A stretch of DNA of 64,000 nt from Treponema maltophilum ATCC 51939 (GTDB taxonomy: Bacteria; Spirochaetota; Spirochaetia; Treponematales; Treponemataceae). The notes beneath the pieces were generated by a model, which was not told where the DNA came from, ran no database searches, and saw nothing but the letters and a program-made list of their open reading frames with translations. The stretch spans positions 1,303,583 through 1,367,582 of the forward strand of contig NZ_KE332518.1 in assembly GCF_000413055.1 (NCBI RefSeq), read 5' to 3'. The position numbers and the translations under genes were made by a program. Below are positions 34,864 through 43,547 of this stretch, piece by piece (positions within the stretch are counted from its first letter, which is position 1; each line of letters starts with the position of its first letter).

Positions 34864-34938
34864 GAAACTTCCTTGCATAAACGGATGCTTTGCGGTTCGG
34901 CACGAATAAAAAAGGCCGATTCGAAAGAACCGGCCTGC

Positions 34939-35010
34939 CATCTCCTAGGGGAATTGAACCCCTGTTGTCGGGATGAAAACCCGATGTCCTAACCACTAGA
35001 CGAAGGAGAC
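34939..35010 (-). tRNA. tRNA-Glu (UUC)
   Basis: A 72-nt cloverleaf on the minus strand starting GTCTCCTTCGTCTAGTGG. The anticodon loop TTTTCAT is closed by TCGGG/CCCGA (anticodon TTC). The T arm is GGGGTTCAATTCCCC, and the acceptor stem pairs GTCTCCT with AGGAGAT. The discriminator is G and the 3' CCA is not encoded. Confidence 0.97.
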
Positions 35011-35068
35011 ATGCTTTTAAGCAACTTGCATATAATATCAAAACGGGAATTTTATGTCAAGAGGGCGG

Positions 35069-35099
35069 CTTTTCCTGAACAGGGCTTCAGCATGAAAAG
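35069..35099. repeat. Dispersed 20-bp repeat, hairpin form
   Basis: CAGGGCTTCAGCATGAAAAG (35080-35099) occurs inverted and exact at 54947-54966. Here it is part of a hairpin, CTTTTC (35069-35074) with GAAAAG and CTGAA/TTCAG around CAGGGC. A partial third copy, TTCATGCTGAA, is at 35174-35184 at the 3' end of the next gene. Confidence 0.65.
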
Positions 35100-35174
35100 T
35101 AGTGAATTGCCTGAACGGTCTCTTTTTTTCACGCGTCTATTCGGAAGCAGATAGTTTCTTTTACCGATTTTTGT

Positions 35175-36485
35175 TCATGCTGAATCCCCGTTTTCCTGAA
35201 GCATTTCTTTCCGCCCCCCTTGCGCACTCAGCTTTTCATTCAGCAGGCTGCGCAAATGCTCACATTCGCCGTCGCGCAAACCCAGAGAAGACGCCGTATT
35301 CAGGTTTTCAAGCGATTCTTCAAACCGGCCTAAACTGAAAAGCGCCAAAGCCTTTCGGTAATATACGTGCGATTGGTACGTATTGATGCGCAGCGAACGG
35401 TCGAAATAGACGAGCGCTTCTTTTTCTTCGTTCAGCACGCTGTAGACAATGCCGACATAATACAGCGCCATGTAATTGTTTACGTCTTTTTCGACGCTGG
35501 TTAAAAAATCGCGCTTCGCTTCTTCATATTTATTTTGCGCAAAATAAGCCATACCGCGGTGCTTGTATATAACCGAAAGCGCAACCGGATTCGCGGCGGC
35601 TTGTGCGTTCAATATGCGCGTATAAATATCGATAGCCTTATTCAAATCGCCGACGTTATGCGCGTGAATGGCTTCCAAAAGCATATCGTCGACCGTCCCT
35701 TGCACATAGGGAGAAGCGTTGCCCATCGCTTTTAAAAGCGCCGACGATTTGTTTATTTCGCCGCCGGCATCGAGTTTGCCGCCGGATAAAATATCGGCTT
35801 GTTCATAAAAGGCCGTACGCCGTAAGTCGATTTCCGAATTCAGTTTATTTTGATAATCCCTGATTTCCTGAAACACAATGTCGGCAAGGCTGAGCATTGC
35901 GTTCATGGACGCAAGTTTTCGCCTGAGCGGAAGATCAAAGGGCGAAAACTCGGATTTATACACAAGCTCATGTTCGACTTCGGCCCATGCGTCCTGCAAA
36001 ATCGTGCGTATCTGTATTTCGCACAAAAGCGGCTCGCGGAATTTTTTGCGCAATTCGGCACTTATGCACGCATCGTATATCGCAGGCGGAATGTGCACGA
36101 GCATGTGAACCGATTCGTAGCCGAATTCGCTGAACGTGCGGTCAGCCCCCTTGCGCTCGACTTCAAACACGGTAAAATTATCCAGTATTTGTTTTTCGAC
36201 AATGCGGATATCTTCGAGAAAGGAACAGATAACCCTGATACCTAAAATATCGGTTAAAAGCGGCATAAAGGGCGAGCGCGGCGGGTGCAATTTGACGAGT
36301 TTTCGATAGTAACTTCTGAAAGTTTTAACGCGGTATTTAAATGCGGGCGTCGAAACGCATGAAACGATTTTTTTCAATTCGCTTTGCAGCGATTCGAGCA
36401 CGAGCGTAAAAGACGGTTCACATTCGCCGTATGAACGTTTAAGTTCTTCTTTTGAATAAAATACGGGGCTTTCGGCAGCTTTCAT
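35175..36485 (-). CDS. RelA/SpoT-type nucleotidyltransferase domain fused to TPR repeats
   Basis: About 436 residues from ATG 36485 (GAG 6 bases upstream; a TTG at 36509 is possible but sits on the flaA terminator). Residues 30-200 are a RelA/SpoT synthetase domain: KYRVKTFRSYYRK (about 50-62), DILGIRV (79-85, metal Asp), FGYESVH (121-127), and EIQIRT (156-161, catalytic Glu) followed by WAEVEHELVYK. No HD hydrolase domain is present. Residues 250-430 hold about five TPR repeats (AIDIYTRILNAQ, AYFAQNKYEEAKRDF, LVYFDRSLRINTY). Small alarmone synthetases of this class make (p)ppGpp or pppApp-like nucleotides; some make toxins that pyrophosphorylate tRNA. The TPR part suggests a protein partner. 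It lies just downstream of the flaA terminator. Confidence 0.88.
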   Translation of the reverse strand: MKAAESPVFYSKEELKRSYGECEPSFTLVLESLQSELKKIVSCVSTPAFKYRVKTFRSYYRKLVKLHPPRSPFMPLLTDILGIRVICSFLEDIRIVEKQILDNFTVFEVERKGADRTFSEFGYESVHMLVHIPPAIYDACISAELRKKFREPLLCEIQIRTILQDAWAEVEHELVYKSEFSPFDLPLRRKLASMNAMLSLADIVFQEIRDYQNKLNSEIDLRRTAFYEQADILSGGKLDAGGEINKSSALLKAMGNASPYVQGTVDDMLLEAIHAHNVGDLNKAIDIYTRILNAQAAANPVALSVIYKHRGMAYFAQNKYEEAKRDFLTSVEKDVNNYMALYYVGIVYSVLNEEKEALVYFDRSLRINTYQSHVYYRKALALFSLGRFEESLENLNTASSLGLRDGECEHLRSLLNEKLSAQGGRKEMLQENGDSA

Positions 36486-36510
36486 AATATTCTCATAACA
36501 AATCCGCAAA

Positions 36511-36545
36511 AAAAAAGTGCCCGAAAATCACAGTTTCCGGACACT
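36511..36545 (-). terminator. flaA terminator
   Basis: On the minus strand AGTGTCCGGAAA (36534-36545) pairs with TTTTCGGGCACT (36516-36527), with small mismatches, and is followed by nine T. It lies 23 bases after the flaA stop. Confidence 0.8.
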
Positions 36546-36567
36546 CTTTCTTCAAATCATACGGCGC

Positions 36568-37620
36568 TTATTGCTGTTGATTTGTACCCGTTACGGTAGA
36601 AGTAAAATCTTCTTCTTTCGCGAGGTTGCTCTTTTCGATAAAGCGGTTAACCTGCTGCGAACCGAAACGTCTCATTTCATTAGTTTGGCGAATCCGTTCT
36701 TTTGCGGTTACGATGCCCCACAAATCTTCGTCGGCAATGTCGCGCTCGGTTTGAGCAACGGCTTTGTCGTAAATAACATCGATTTGCTTAAAGTAAGCAA
36801 CGAAGTCACCGCCGTCATGAGCGGCATCGCGGGTAATATAAATGCCCGACAACTTCGCATACGGAAGTCCGCGCGGATACAAAGGATATACCTTTATTTC
36901 GCGGTTGCGGATATCGGTAACATAATCGGGATTGTTCCAAATCAGGTTTTTCCAGCCGTCAAAGTTGAGCGTTCCCATATAGTAGCGGCGCTCCACATTG
37001 TCGTTGTCTTTAAGCAGAACGTAAACGGCATGGGGATAGTTGTATCCGTAGGTCGTCAACGAAACGGATTTAAGCGTTCCCACGTTGTCCAAAACGCCGA
37101 AAGCGCTTTGATCGTCGCCGTTCTTTCTGAAGCGGTATGCATTCGGTTTTTGCGAACCTTCGACAACCTGACCGTTTTCATCGATGTCGGCCATCGGTTC
37201 GAAAGCGGGAATGTCAAAAGCGGGCATGATGCGTGCATTCGCGTTTACGGGCGCGGTGGGGAATACGACACGAATACCCATAACGTTCTTTCCCTGGAAC
37301 GGACCGCTGATGACGGGCGCCGATTTTACGATTGAATGCTGCATGTTGGCTACAATTCTTGCCGAAGAGTTCAACTGAACTTCCCAGTCGGTTAAAGCCA
37401 GCGAAGTGCGCATCAACGCTTTTTGCGTATCATCAAAGGAAATTGACGAAACCTTTGAAAAATCCATCACAGTCCGTTTATTGACGGTCGGCTTGCCGTT
37501 TTCATCGGCAACGATATCCGCGTCAAGACTTGAAAAATCAATAAGAATTGCTTTTTCACCAAAAGCAAGGCTTCCTACCAACAGGAATGCCATTGCCACT
37601 AAAACGAAAGACCTCTTCAT
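36568..37620 (-). CDS. flaA: Flagellar filament outer layer (sheath) protein FlaA
   Basis: A 350-residue FlaA, the sheath protein that coats the periplasmic flagellar filament of spirochaetes around the FlaB core. The signal peptide (RSFVLVAMAFLLVGSLAFG) ends near residue 21. The mature part matches the family: AILIDFSSLDADIV, WEVQLNSSARIVANMQHS, VMGIRVVFPTAPVNANA, PYAKLSGIYITRDAAHDGGD and the C-terminal ERIRQTNEMRRFGSQQVNRF. The ATG is preceded by AAAGGAG. It has its own promoter and terminator, so it is monocistronic. The upstream operon of glycan-type genes points the same way but is separately transcribed. Confidence 0.97.
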   Translation of the reverse strand: MKRSFVLVAMAFLLVGSLAFGEKAILIDFSSLDADIVADENGKPTVNKRTVMDFSKVSSISFDDTQKALMRTSLALTDWEVQLNSSARIVANMQHSIVKSAPVISGPFQGKNVMGIRVVFPTAPVNANARIMPAFDIPAFEPMADIDENGQVVEGSQKPNAYRFRKNGDDQSAFGVLDNVGTLKSVSLTTYGYNYPHAVYVLLKDNDNVERRYYMGTLNFDGWKNLIWNNPDYVTDIRNREIKVYPLYPRGLPYAKLSGIYITRDAAHDGGDFVAYFKQIDVIYDKAVAQTERDIADEDLWGIVTAKERIRQTNEMRRFGSQQVNRFIEKSNLAKEEDFTSTVTGTNQQQ

Positions 37621-37662
37621 TCAAAGCTCCTTTTTTACAGTATGATGTAGCCTTGTATATAT

Positions 37663-37691
37663 AAAATATACTTTATAACAGCTTTTGTCAA
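37663..37691 (-). promoter_or_regulatory. flaA promoter
   Basis: On the minus strand TTGACA (37686-37691), 17 bases and TATTTT (37663-37668), with a leader of about 36 bases ending in AAGGAG. It is a housekeeping-type promoter rather than the sigma-28 type usual for late flagellar genes. Confidence 0.65.
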
Positions 37692-37716
37692 CGGTTTTTT
37701 TTCAAAAACGGGTATT

Positions 37717-38208
37717 TTAATCGGTATATTCATATACTTTATGCCCCGCTATTGAAATTGATATTTTATGCATATTATAGTTTTTTCGCAGATTTTGTTC
37801 AAGCAGTTTACAGGCCGCCGCCGTTTGAGACGAAGTACGTTTTTGTAAAGCGGCCTCTTCGCTCAAATCGACATAAACGGTACCGTCGTTTCCTTTAAAA
37901 AAGGACACAAGCTTTGTCCCGATCGGAAACAAGGGCCGATAGCGGTCGGTTTGAGGTCCGAGCAGCAAATCTTCCGTAAACCAGTGCGCTTGTGTATACG
38001 GATGGTCGCGCGGAATAAAGCGGCTTTCGGCGAACGTGCCTTTTTTATCGAGCGACTCGAACAAAAAAAGTTTGCGCGTTCCCGGATAAAATGCCAGGTA
38101 TAAAATAAGCGACAGCACGAATGAAAAGATAAGCGCAAGCAAAAGCGCGCGCTGCAGTTTGGAGAAAAATTGAATTCGATTGTTTACGGCATGAGTAATG
38201 TCAATCAT
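37717..38208 (-). CDS. Membrane-anchored GerMN-like domain protein
   Basis: A 163-residue protein with one N-terminal membrane helix (residues 20-42). Its outside domain ends in FKGNDGTVYVDLSEEAALQK and SSQTAAACKLLEQNLRKNYN, the pattern of GerMN domains. These occur in spore-germination and cell-wall-associated proteins, often fused or adjacent to amidases. It directly follows the amidase gene with a 4-base ATGA overlap, so a joint role in peptidoglycan processing is likely. The family call rests on a short motif and is moderate. Confidence 0.72.
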   Translation of the reverse strand: MIDITHAVNNRIQFFSKLQRALLLALIFSFVLSLILYLAFYPGTRKLFLFESLDKKGTFAESRFIPRDHPYTQAHWFTEDLLLGPQTDRYRPLFPIGTKLVSFFKGNDGTVYVDLSEEAALQKRTSSQTAAACKLLEQNLRKNYNMHKISISIAGHKVYEYTD

Positions 38209-39272
38209 TTTGCGCCGGTAAAACCTCTTGATCTTTCAAAATGCGTAACGAATGCGGTTAATCCATTATATATCCCAAGCGACAATTTGCGCAAGTAGTT
38301 TTTGTCGAAAAGCAGCTTGGCTTCTTCTTCGTTCGTTACAAAGCCGAGTTCGACCAAAACGCTCGGCATATTCGCATTGCGTACGACAAACCATTCTTCT
38401 TCTTTTATGCCGCGGTCGACGCTCAGCGAGCCGACTTGCGCCTTCATGCCGTCCTGAATATATTTTGCGATGAGGATGCTTTCGGTCGTAAATTCTTCTT
38501 CCATCATCGAATTGAGAATGGGCAGCACTTCTTTGTCTTTATCGTTATTCGTATTTTTAATCAGCGTGCGCCGGTAGCCGGGACTCAAATACCATACCTC
38601 GAAACCTTTCGCCTTGCCGTAAAACGCCGAGTTCGCATGGATCGACACGTAGATGATCGCTTCATGTTCGTCGAGCTTTACGGTATTCGCGATATCCGTG
38701 CGCTGGTTCAGCGTTAAAAACGTGTCGGTATTGCGCGTCAGCATGATTTTTTTATCGGGATAGGTTTGTTTGAGCCGTTCGTATAAATCCCGAGCGGTAA
38801 AAAGCACGATGTCTTTTTCGCGCAGGGTTTGCTTTTTGCCGTTTATTTTATGGTCGGCCACCGCGCCCGGATCGATTCCTCCGTGCCCCGGATCGATTAA
38901 AATGGCACCGATGCGGAAGTGTACTTCCGGCGGAAGATTTTCAAGGATTTGTTTTACCGTGTCGGAAAAGGCAGCCGGTGCATAAAAGGTGCCGTTGTAA
39001 TTAACCGGCGCCGGACATGCCGACACTTCGGCGTAATCCAAAAGCACAAAATCGTTATGCGCGGAAAAAGCGAGGCTGTGCCCGTTTTTTTCGAACACGC
39101 CGCTTGAGCTCATACTGTCCCAGTATAAAACCGAATCGGTTTGTTTTGCTATGTGCGCAAAAGATACCAAGCCTTGCGGAATGTCCGCAGCGGAGGCAAA
39201 AGCGATATGTACCGCGGCAAAAAAAATGCATAAAAGAAAGCGGATCTTAACTTCCGGTTTTTTCACTGACAT
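38205..39272 (-). CDS. N-acetylmuramoyl-L-alanine amidase (Amidase_3)
   Basis: A 355-residue secreted zinc amidase that cuts the bond between MurNAc and the stem peptide. It has an N-terminal signal sequence (LLCIFFAAVHIAFASA), a short AMIN-like or spacer region, then Amidase_3 from residue 122: AILIDPGHGGIDPGA (zinc His), QTLREKDIVLF (zinc Glu), YVSIHANSA (zinc His) and VLVELGFVTNEEEAKLL (catalytic Glu). In spirochaetes such enzymes serve cell separation and may let flagella pass the wall. Its start overlaps the ATP-grasp gene by 10 bases, and its stop overlaps the GerMN-like gene. Confidence 0.93.
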   Translation of the reverse strand: MSVKKPEVKIRFLLCIFFAAVHIAFASAADIPQGLVSFAHIAKQTDSVLYWDSMSSSGVFEKNGHSLAFSAHNDFVLLDYAEVSACPAPVNYNGTFYAPAAFSDTVKQILENLPPEVHFRIGAILIDPGHGGIDPGAVADHKINGKKQTLREKDIVLFTARDLYERLKQTYPDKKIMLTRNTDTFLTLNQRTDIANTVKLDEHEAIIYVSIHANSAFYGKAKGFEVWYLSPGYRRTLIKNTNNDKDKEVLPILNSMMEEEFTTESILIAKYIQDGMKAQVGSLSVDRGIKEEEWFVVRNANMPSVLVELGFVTNEEEAKLLFDKNYLRKLSLGIYNGLTAFVTHFERSRGFTGAK

Positions 39273-40909
39273 AAAAGTTCCCCATCATTACTATCGGAAT
39301 AAAAGACGGCTCCCTGCAGACCGCCGCGGATAAGACAGTGCCAAAAGTCTTTAAGATTCAGGTGCCGGCCCGTTTGCGATGGCGGACACAGTTCGTTGTA
39401 AAGTTCGACCGTTTCCGTAAGGGTACGTCCGTTCCAATCGGTCGCGCCGGCATAATCGTGCAAAAAGTCCAAGAGTTCGAGCTTTGCGCAGGATGCGGCG
39501 GGATCGGTTTTTTGGGGAAGCGCATTCAGTTTTTCGATAATTTCAGCCGGAAGCGAAAAGGCCGAAGGCGGAAACGGCGTGTCGAGCTTCATGCGTAAAA
39601 ATTCCTTTGTTGCGCCCTTTCCGCTTTGCAGGCGCAAAAAAACCGTTTGTACCGCCTCGGCCGCGTACAAAGAAGCGCTTTTGTAATCCGGCGCGACGGC
39701 GATAACGTTTCCGGCTTTTTCGACATTGTTCGTCGGAAAAACGACATCGGTATTTTTTTCCGCGCGCGGGAAAAAATCTTTTACGCCGGATACTGCACGC
39801 GCTTTTTCGGCATACAGGACTTCGCTTACGGTACCGGGAATCGAAATCCACGCGCGCTCGGCGCAGGTACGCTTGCACGGAACTTCGAAAACGGGCATGG
39901 AGCCGTCCGAAGACGCGCAGACTTTTACGCGCGCATCGAGCAGGGCCGAAGGTTTTTTGCCGAGCGCCAAGCGTACGGCTTCGCGCGTCAAATCGATATC
40001 CGACGCATAGGGATAGGTCCAGCCGGACATATAACCGCCCGAAAGACGCGCCGCGATTTCGCCGATCATGGGGCCGGACGGCGTCAGCTTTATGTCGGCC
40101 TTTGCCTGACCGTAGCTTAAACCGAGCGAACGCACGCCGTCGGCAAAGGTTTTAAAAAGGGCAAGGCGGCTTTTGTCGTCGGCACACGACGGAATGGTGT
40201 GTCCCATTTCTATAAAATACGGCGGAAAAAATATATGACGGTCGGCAAAGCCGGTAACGGTAAGTTCTCCGTCGAACACAAAAGCGTCTATCGAAAATTC
40301 GGGTCCTTCCATATATTCTTCGACGATCGCCCTGCCCGTTCTCGAATAGCGCACGGCATCTTTTAAAGCCGCTGCGAATTCTTCCCGCGAACGTACAAGA
40401 CGGCAGCCGCGCGCGCCCATATTGTCGCAGGGCTTAACCACAAGCGGGAACGAAAGCCCCGCGGCATGCAAAAAATCCTTCAGGCTTTTATCGTCCGCCG
40501 CATCTTCCGACACGCCGTATTGCCCGCCGATTTCAATAAAGCGCGGCGATGGAACGCAGGCCTTTTTAAAACACGAACGCATAAGCGGTTTATCGCTCGC
40601 ATTTTTCGCCGCGCCCGGACTGTGTGCGGGAAGACCGCAGGCTTCGGCGGCGCGCGAAACCGCATAGGAAAAATCGGTTCCCGCCGTAAATACGGCATCC
40701 AAGCCTTCTTCCGCGCTCAGGCGGCGGGCAAGGCCGATAATCTTTTCGGTATCTTTTAAGTCCGCATGTTCGAAGCGGTCGCACAGCGGTCGGCATAAAA
40801 CACCGGGGTTTGCGTCCGCAATCGTAATTTTGCACCCCAAGCTGCGGGCCGCCAGCACCGCCGGTTTTTGCATAAGGGCGCCGCCCAAAATCAATATGTG
40901 TTTTTTCAT
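39263..40909 (-). CDS. ATP-grasp domain ligase of unknown substrate
   Basis: A 548-residue protein starting at ATG 40909 (MKKHILILGGALM, AAAGG eight bases upstream). The pre-ATP-grasp Rossmann region reads LILGGALMQKPAVLAARSLG and FTAGTDFSYAVSRAAE. The ATP-grasp core (about 95-330) carries FPLVVKPCDNMGARGCRLV, IVEEYMEGPEFSIDAFVFDG and ADIKLTPSGPMIGEIAARLSGG with the Mg-binding Glu. The last 130 residues are an extra domain I do not recognise. Such enzymes join a carboxylate to an amine or thiol through an acylphosphate. In the operon, lying between a sugar-modifying fusion and an amidase, the likely product is a glycan decoration or peptide ligation, but the substrate is unknown. Confidence 0.82.
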   Translation of the reverse strand: MKKHILILGGALMQKPAVLAARSLGCKITIADANPGVLCRPLCDRFEHADLKDTEKIIGLARRLSAEEGLDAVFTAGTDFSYAVSRAAEACGLPAHSPGAAKNASDKPLMRSCFKKACVPSPRFIEIGGQYGVSEDAADDKSLKDFLHAAGLSFPLVVKPCDNMGARGCRLVRSREEFAAALKDAVRYSRTGRAIVEEYMEGPEFSIDAFVFDGELTVTGFADRHIFFPPYFIEMGHTIPSCADDKSRLALFKTFADGVRSLGLSYGQAKADIKLTPSGPMIGEIAARLSGGYMSGWTYPYASDIDLTREAVRLALGKKPSALLDARVKVCASSDGSMPVFEVPCKRTCAERAWISIPGTVSEVLYAEKARAVSGVKDFFPRAEKNTDVVFPTNNVEKAGNVIAVAPDYKSASLYAAEAVQTVFLRLQSGKGATKEFLRMKLDTPFPPSAFSLPAEIIEKLNALPQKTDPAASCAKLELLDFLHDYAGATDWNGRTLTETVELYNELCPPSQTGRHLNLKDFWHCLIRGGLQGAVFYSDSNDGELLCQ

Positions 40910-40934
40910 ATAATCTGCCTTTAATCCCACCTTA

Positions 40935-43547
40935 TTAACGGATTTTCGTACAATACACTTCAAAGGTATCGCCCAAGCGGAACAGTCTGCTCAGCGCCGA
41001 GGCTAAGCGGTTGTTTTGCTTCAGTTTGATATACGGAAAGCGTTCGGGATGGTGACCGGTTGAAACGATTTTCCGCACTTTAAATCCGTATTTTTTCAAT
41101 ACGGAACGGCAATTCCGTATGCGCCACAGGGTAAAATGATCGGAAGGACTGTTTTTAAAGAACGATTTTTTTGAAAATCGTGCTGAAATTCCCGACGCGC
41201 AGGGAGTCGAAAAAGCGAAAACGCCGCCTTTTTTTACAAGCTCGGATACTTTTAAAAGGACTGAATGAAGGTCGGCAAAATGCTCGATGACGTACCACAT
41301 CGTTACCGCGTCGAATCCGTCCCGTGCGTGAATTGAAAATTCCGAACCGAAGTCGGGAGTAAAATCGGGAAAAGCCGCATACAGGGCCGGAAAGCCCAAA
41401 CGCTCCCGCACATACGCAACCGCGCTTTCACAAATATCGATGCCGAAGGGCCGAAAGCCGCAGTCGGATGCGGCCGATAAAAAAGCTCCGTACGCGCAGC
41501 CGATATCCAACACATTCGGTATTGCAGCGGTTACAAGCGATCGTATGTACCTCATGCGCCGCAATCCCTGTTTTTTTATCGATTCGAAATCTTCAAGATA
41601 GGTTTTGCCGTACTGCGCTTTATATTCATCGAAAAAATACGATTGCCCGTATTCTTTTTTTTCGGCAAAAAGACTTGCGATATAAAACATGCCGCAGTTT
41701 TTACACGTGCGAATCGTCTTTACCCCGTCGCGCGCAATAACGGGATTTACGGAAAGCCGCCCGGCTTTAAGGTTCCGTTCGCTTGTACCCGTTTTTTCAC
41801 ACGTGCCGCACGCACTGTTTGTGCCGCATATCGGACAGGCGTAGTTTTTTCCGCCGGCAAGGCGCAAAATAAACGAAGCCAAATCGCCTGAAGCTTCGGC
41901 CGGTCTACCCTCGGTTCCCGCGGCGGCCGCGCCGGCTTCCCCTCCGCCTGAAGGGCCGGACGAAAGCACCGCGCGCAGTTTTTCGGGAGTCAAACGCGAA
42001 GATTGTGCGAGCAGTTTTTTTATCTTCGAAGCCTTAAGAGCCTGTGCACTCAGGCACACGCAGCCGTACTTTTTCGAAAGTTTTGCATGCAGCGGACTTG
42101 TCGCAAGCAGTACCAAAGCGCAGCCCGAAAGCGCCGCCTCAAAAGCGGTAAAGCCGTAATGCGTAACGACAAGGTCATACGAACCGATTTCCGCTTGCAG
42201 ATTGTCTATGCGCGGCAAAACTTCAACGCCTTTACGTTCGGCGGCACGCGCGTCGCGCTCATCGGGAAGAACGGCGCTCACCCCTGCGCCGATCGTCTTT
42301 GCCGCATCCGCAAAGGCGATCGCCGCGCGAAGGCTCAAGTTTGCAGGATCTTCCCCGCCGAGGCAGACGAGGATGCGCCGCACCGAATCGCGCGGAGGAC
42401 GTTTTTCGGGGAGCGGCAGCAAATACGGCGCAAAGGCGTTCACGCGCCGCTTCGAATCGAGCGGCGGAATAAGGTCGGCAAGAAAATCGATTCCGTCGGT
42501 ATACGGAGAACCTTCATCCAAGGCGGCAAGGGGCGCAAGCGTGCGAAGTTCCGCAATTTCGTTTTCTTCAAGATAAAAGCTGTCGGCGACGACAAGGGCG
42601 TACTCGCCTTTTTCCGGCAGGGACGAACGTATTTGTTCGGGAGCGACGGTTTTACGATTGAGCGCATCGTCAAGCAGCGTCCGCACCGCAGATGAAGGCT
42701 CGGAGCGCACCAAAATATCGCAAACGAGCTTTGTGTCCGACGCTAAAGAAAGACAGCGGCGGAAATGCCCCGTACCGCGCCCTTCTTTTACCGCCGGTAC
42801 CAAAAGTACGGGCCGGCGCAGCGCTTCGGTTTGCAAAGCGTTTACAATGTCGCGCGAGCCGTACGGAGGCCGAATTACCGCGGCGGGATTTTCGGCCGCA
42901 ACCCGCTCCAACAGACGGCACAAGCGGCACGCCTTTCGGTAGTCGGCCGCTGTGTCGACCGTCGTACGGAGGCCGGGATGATTCCATTCCGCCGGAGCGC
43001 TTTGCATAAGGCAGCGGAAGCGCTCGGGATGCTTATACAGCGCGGGACCGACGTGTTCGCGTTCAAAGGCGGCGTCCGCGTCATCGCCGCCGAGAGCCGG
43101 TGTCTGCGAATCGGCACGCAAAAGCGCTTGTGCGGAAATAACTTCAACCCCGCTTCCGTGCGGAAGTCCGGTATACGTAAAATAATCGCAGTTTTGCCGA
43201 ACGAATTCTTCAACCGATGCTTGGGCCGCTTCATAAAACAAAAAAGGATTGTCCGCCGTTGCACGCACGATAATGTCGGCTTTCGCTTTTTGTGCGGCAA
43301 GGCAAAAACGCTTTAGGACGTCTTCGGCGGGGCCTACAAAACAATTCCAGCCGTTTTGTTCGGCAAGCGGACTCAAAGCGCTGAATGACGCTTCATCGCA
43401 GGCAAGCCAATATGAGTCGGCGCTGACCTTTTTCATTGCGCGCATCGTCCACACGACAAGCGCTTCGGCGCGCGAGCCGAGCGGAAGCAGCGCCTTGGAC
43501 GGAAGGCGCGTCGAAGAAAGGCGGCACTGAACGATAACGGCGGTCAT
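40935..43547 (-). CDS. Three-part fusion: SpsF-like cytidylyltransferase + PseG-like domain + SAM methyltransferase
   Basis: An 870-residue fusion. Residues 1-235 are an SpsF/NeuA-like nucleotidyltransferase (VQCRLSSTRLPSKALLPL at 6-23, ATADNPFL near 96, LRTTVDTAADY near 193). Residues 245-520 resemble PseG, the UDP-sugar hydrolase of pseudaminic acid synthesis (KEGRGTGHFRRCLSLA at 254-269, VTHYGFTAFEAALSGC at 461-476). A Gly/Ala-rich linker (529-555) follows. A zinc ribbon has Cys 571, 574, 580, 583 and then 615, 618. Residues 640-870 are a class I methyltransferase (LDIGCAYGAF at 680-689, WYVIEHFADLHSVL). PseG and PseF/SpsF steps are both used to make CMP-nonulosonates, so the product is probably a methylated nonulosonic-type sugar. 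It overlaps the glycosyltransferase gene by 4 bases. Confidence 0.85.
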   Translation of the reverse strand: MTAVIVQCRLSSTRLPSKALLPLGSRAEALVVWTMRAMKKVSADSYWLACDEASFSALSPLAEQNGWNCFVGPAEDVLKRFCLAAQKAKADIIVRATADNPFLFYEAAQASVEEFVRQNCDYFTYTGLPHGSGVEVISAQALLRADSQTPALGGDDADAAFEREHVGPALYKHPERFRCLMQSAPAEWNHPGLRTTVDTAADYRKACRLCRLLERVAAENPAAVIRPPYGSRDIVNALQTEALRRPVLLVPAVKEGRGTGHFRRCLSLASDTKLVCDILVRSEPSSAVRTLLDDALNRKTVAPEQIRSSLPEKGEYALVVADSFYLEENEIAELRTLAPLAALDEGSPYTDGIDFLADLIPPLDSKRRVNAFAPYLLPLPEKRPPRDSVRRILVCLGGEDPANLSLRAAIAFADAAKTIGAGVSAVLPDERDARAAERKGVEVLPRIDNLQAEIGSYDLVVTHYGFTAFEAALSGCALVLLATSPLHAKLSKKYGCVCLSAQALKASKIKKLLAQSSRLTPEKLRAVLSSGPSGGGEAGAAAAGTEGRPAEASGDLASFILRLAGGKNYACPICGTNSACGTCEKTGTSERNLKAGRLSVNPVIARDGVKTIRTCKNCGMFYIASLFAEKKEYGQSYFFDEYKAQYGKTYLEDFESIKKQGLRRMRYIRSLVTAAIPNVLDIGCAYGAFLSAASDCGFRPFGIDICESAVAYVRERLGFPALYAAFPDFTPDFGSEFSIHARDGFDAVTMWYVIEHFADLHSVLLKVSELVKKGGVFAFSTPCASGISARFSKKSFFKNSPSDHFTLWRIRNCRSVLKKYGFKVRKIVSTGHHPERFPYIKLKQNNRLASALSRLFRLGDTFEVYCTKIR

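Noticed and set aside
34864-34941. Longer start for the DinG-like helicase
   Set aside because: The extension would overlap the tRNA-Glu 3' end, while ATG 34863 has a good AAGGAAG box.
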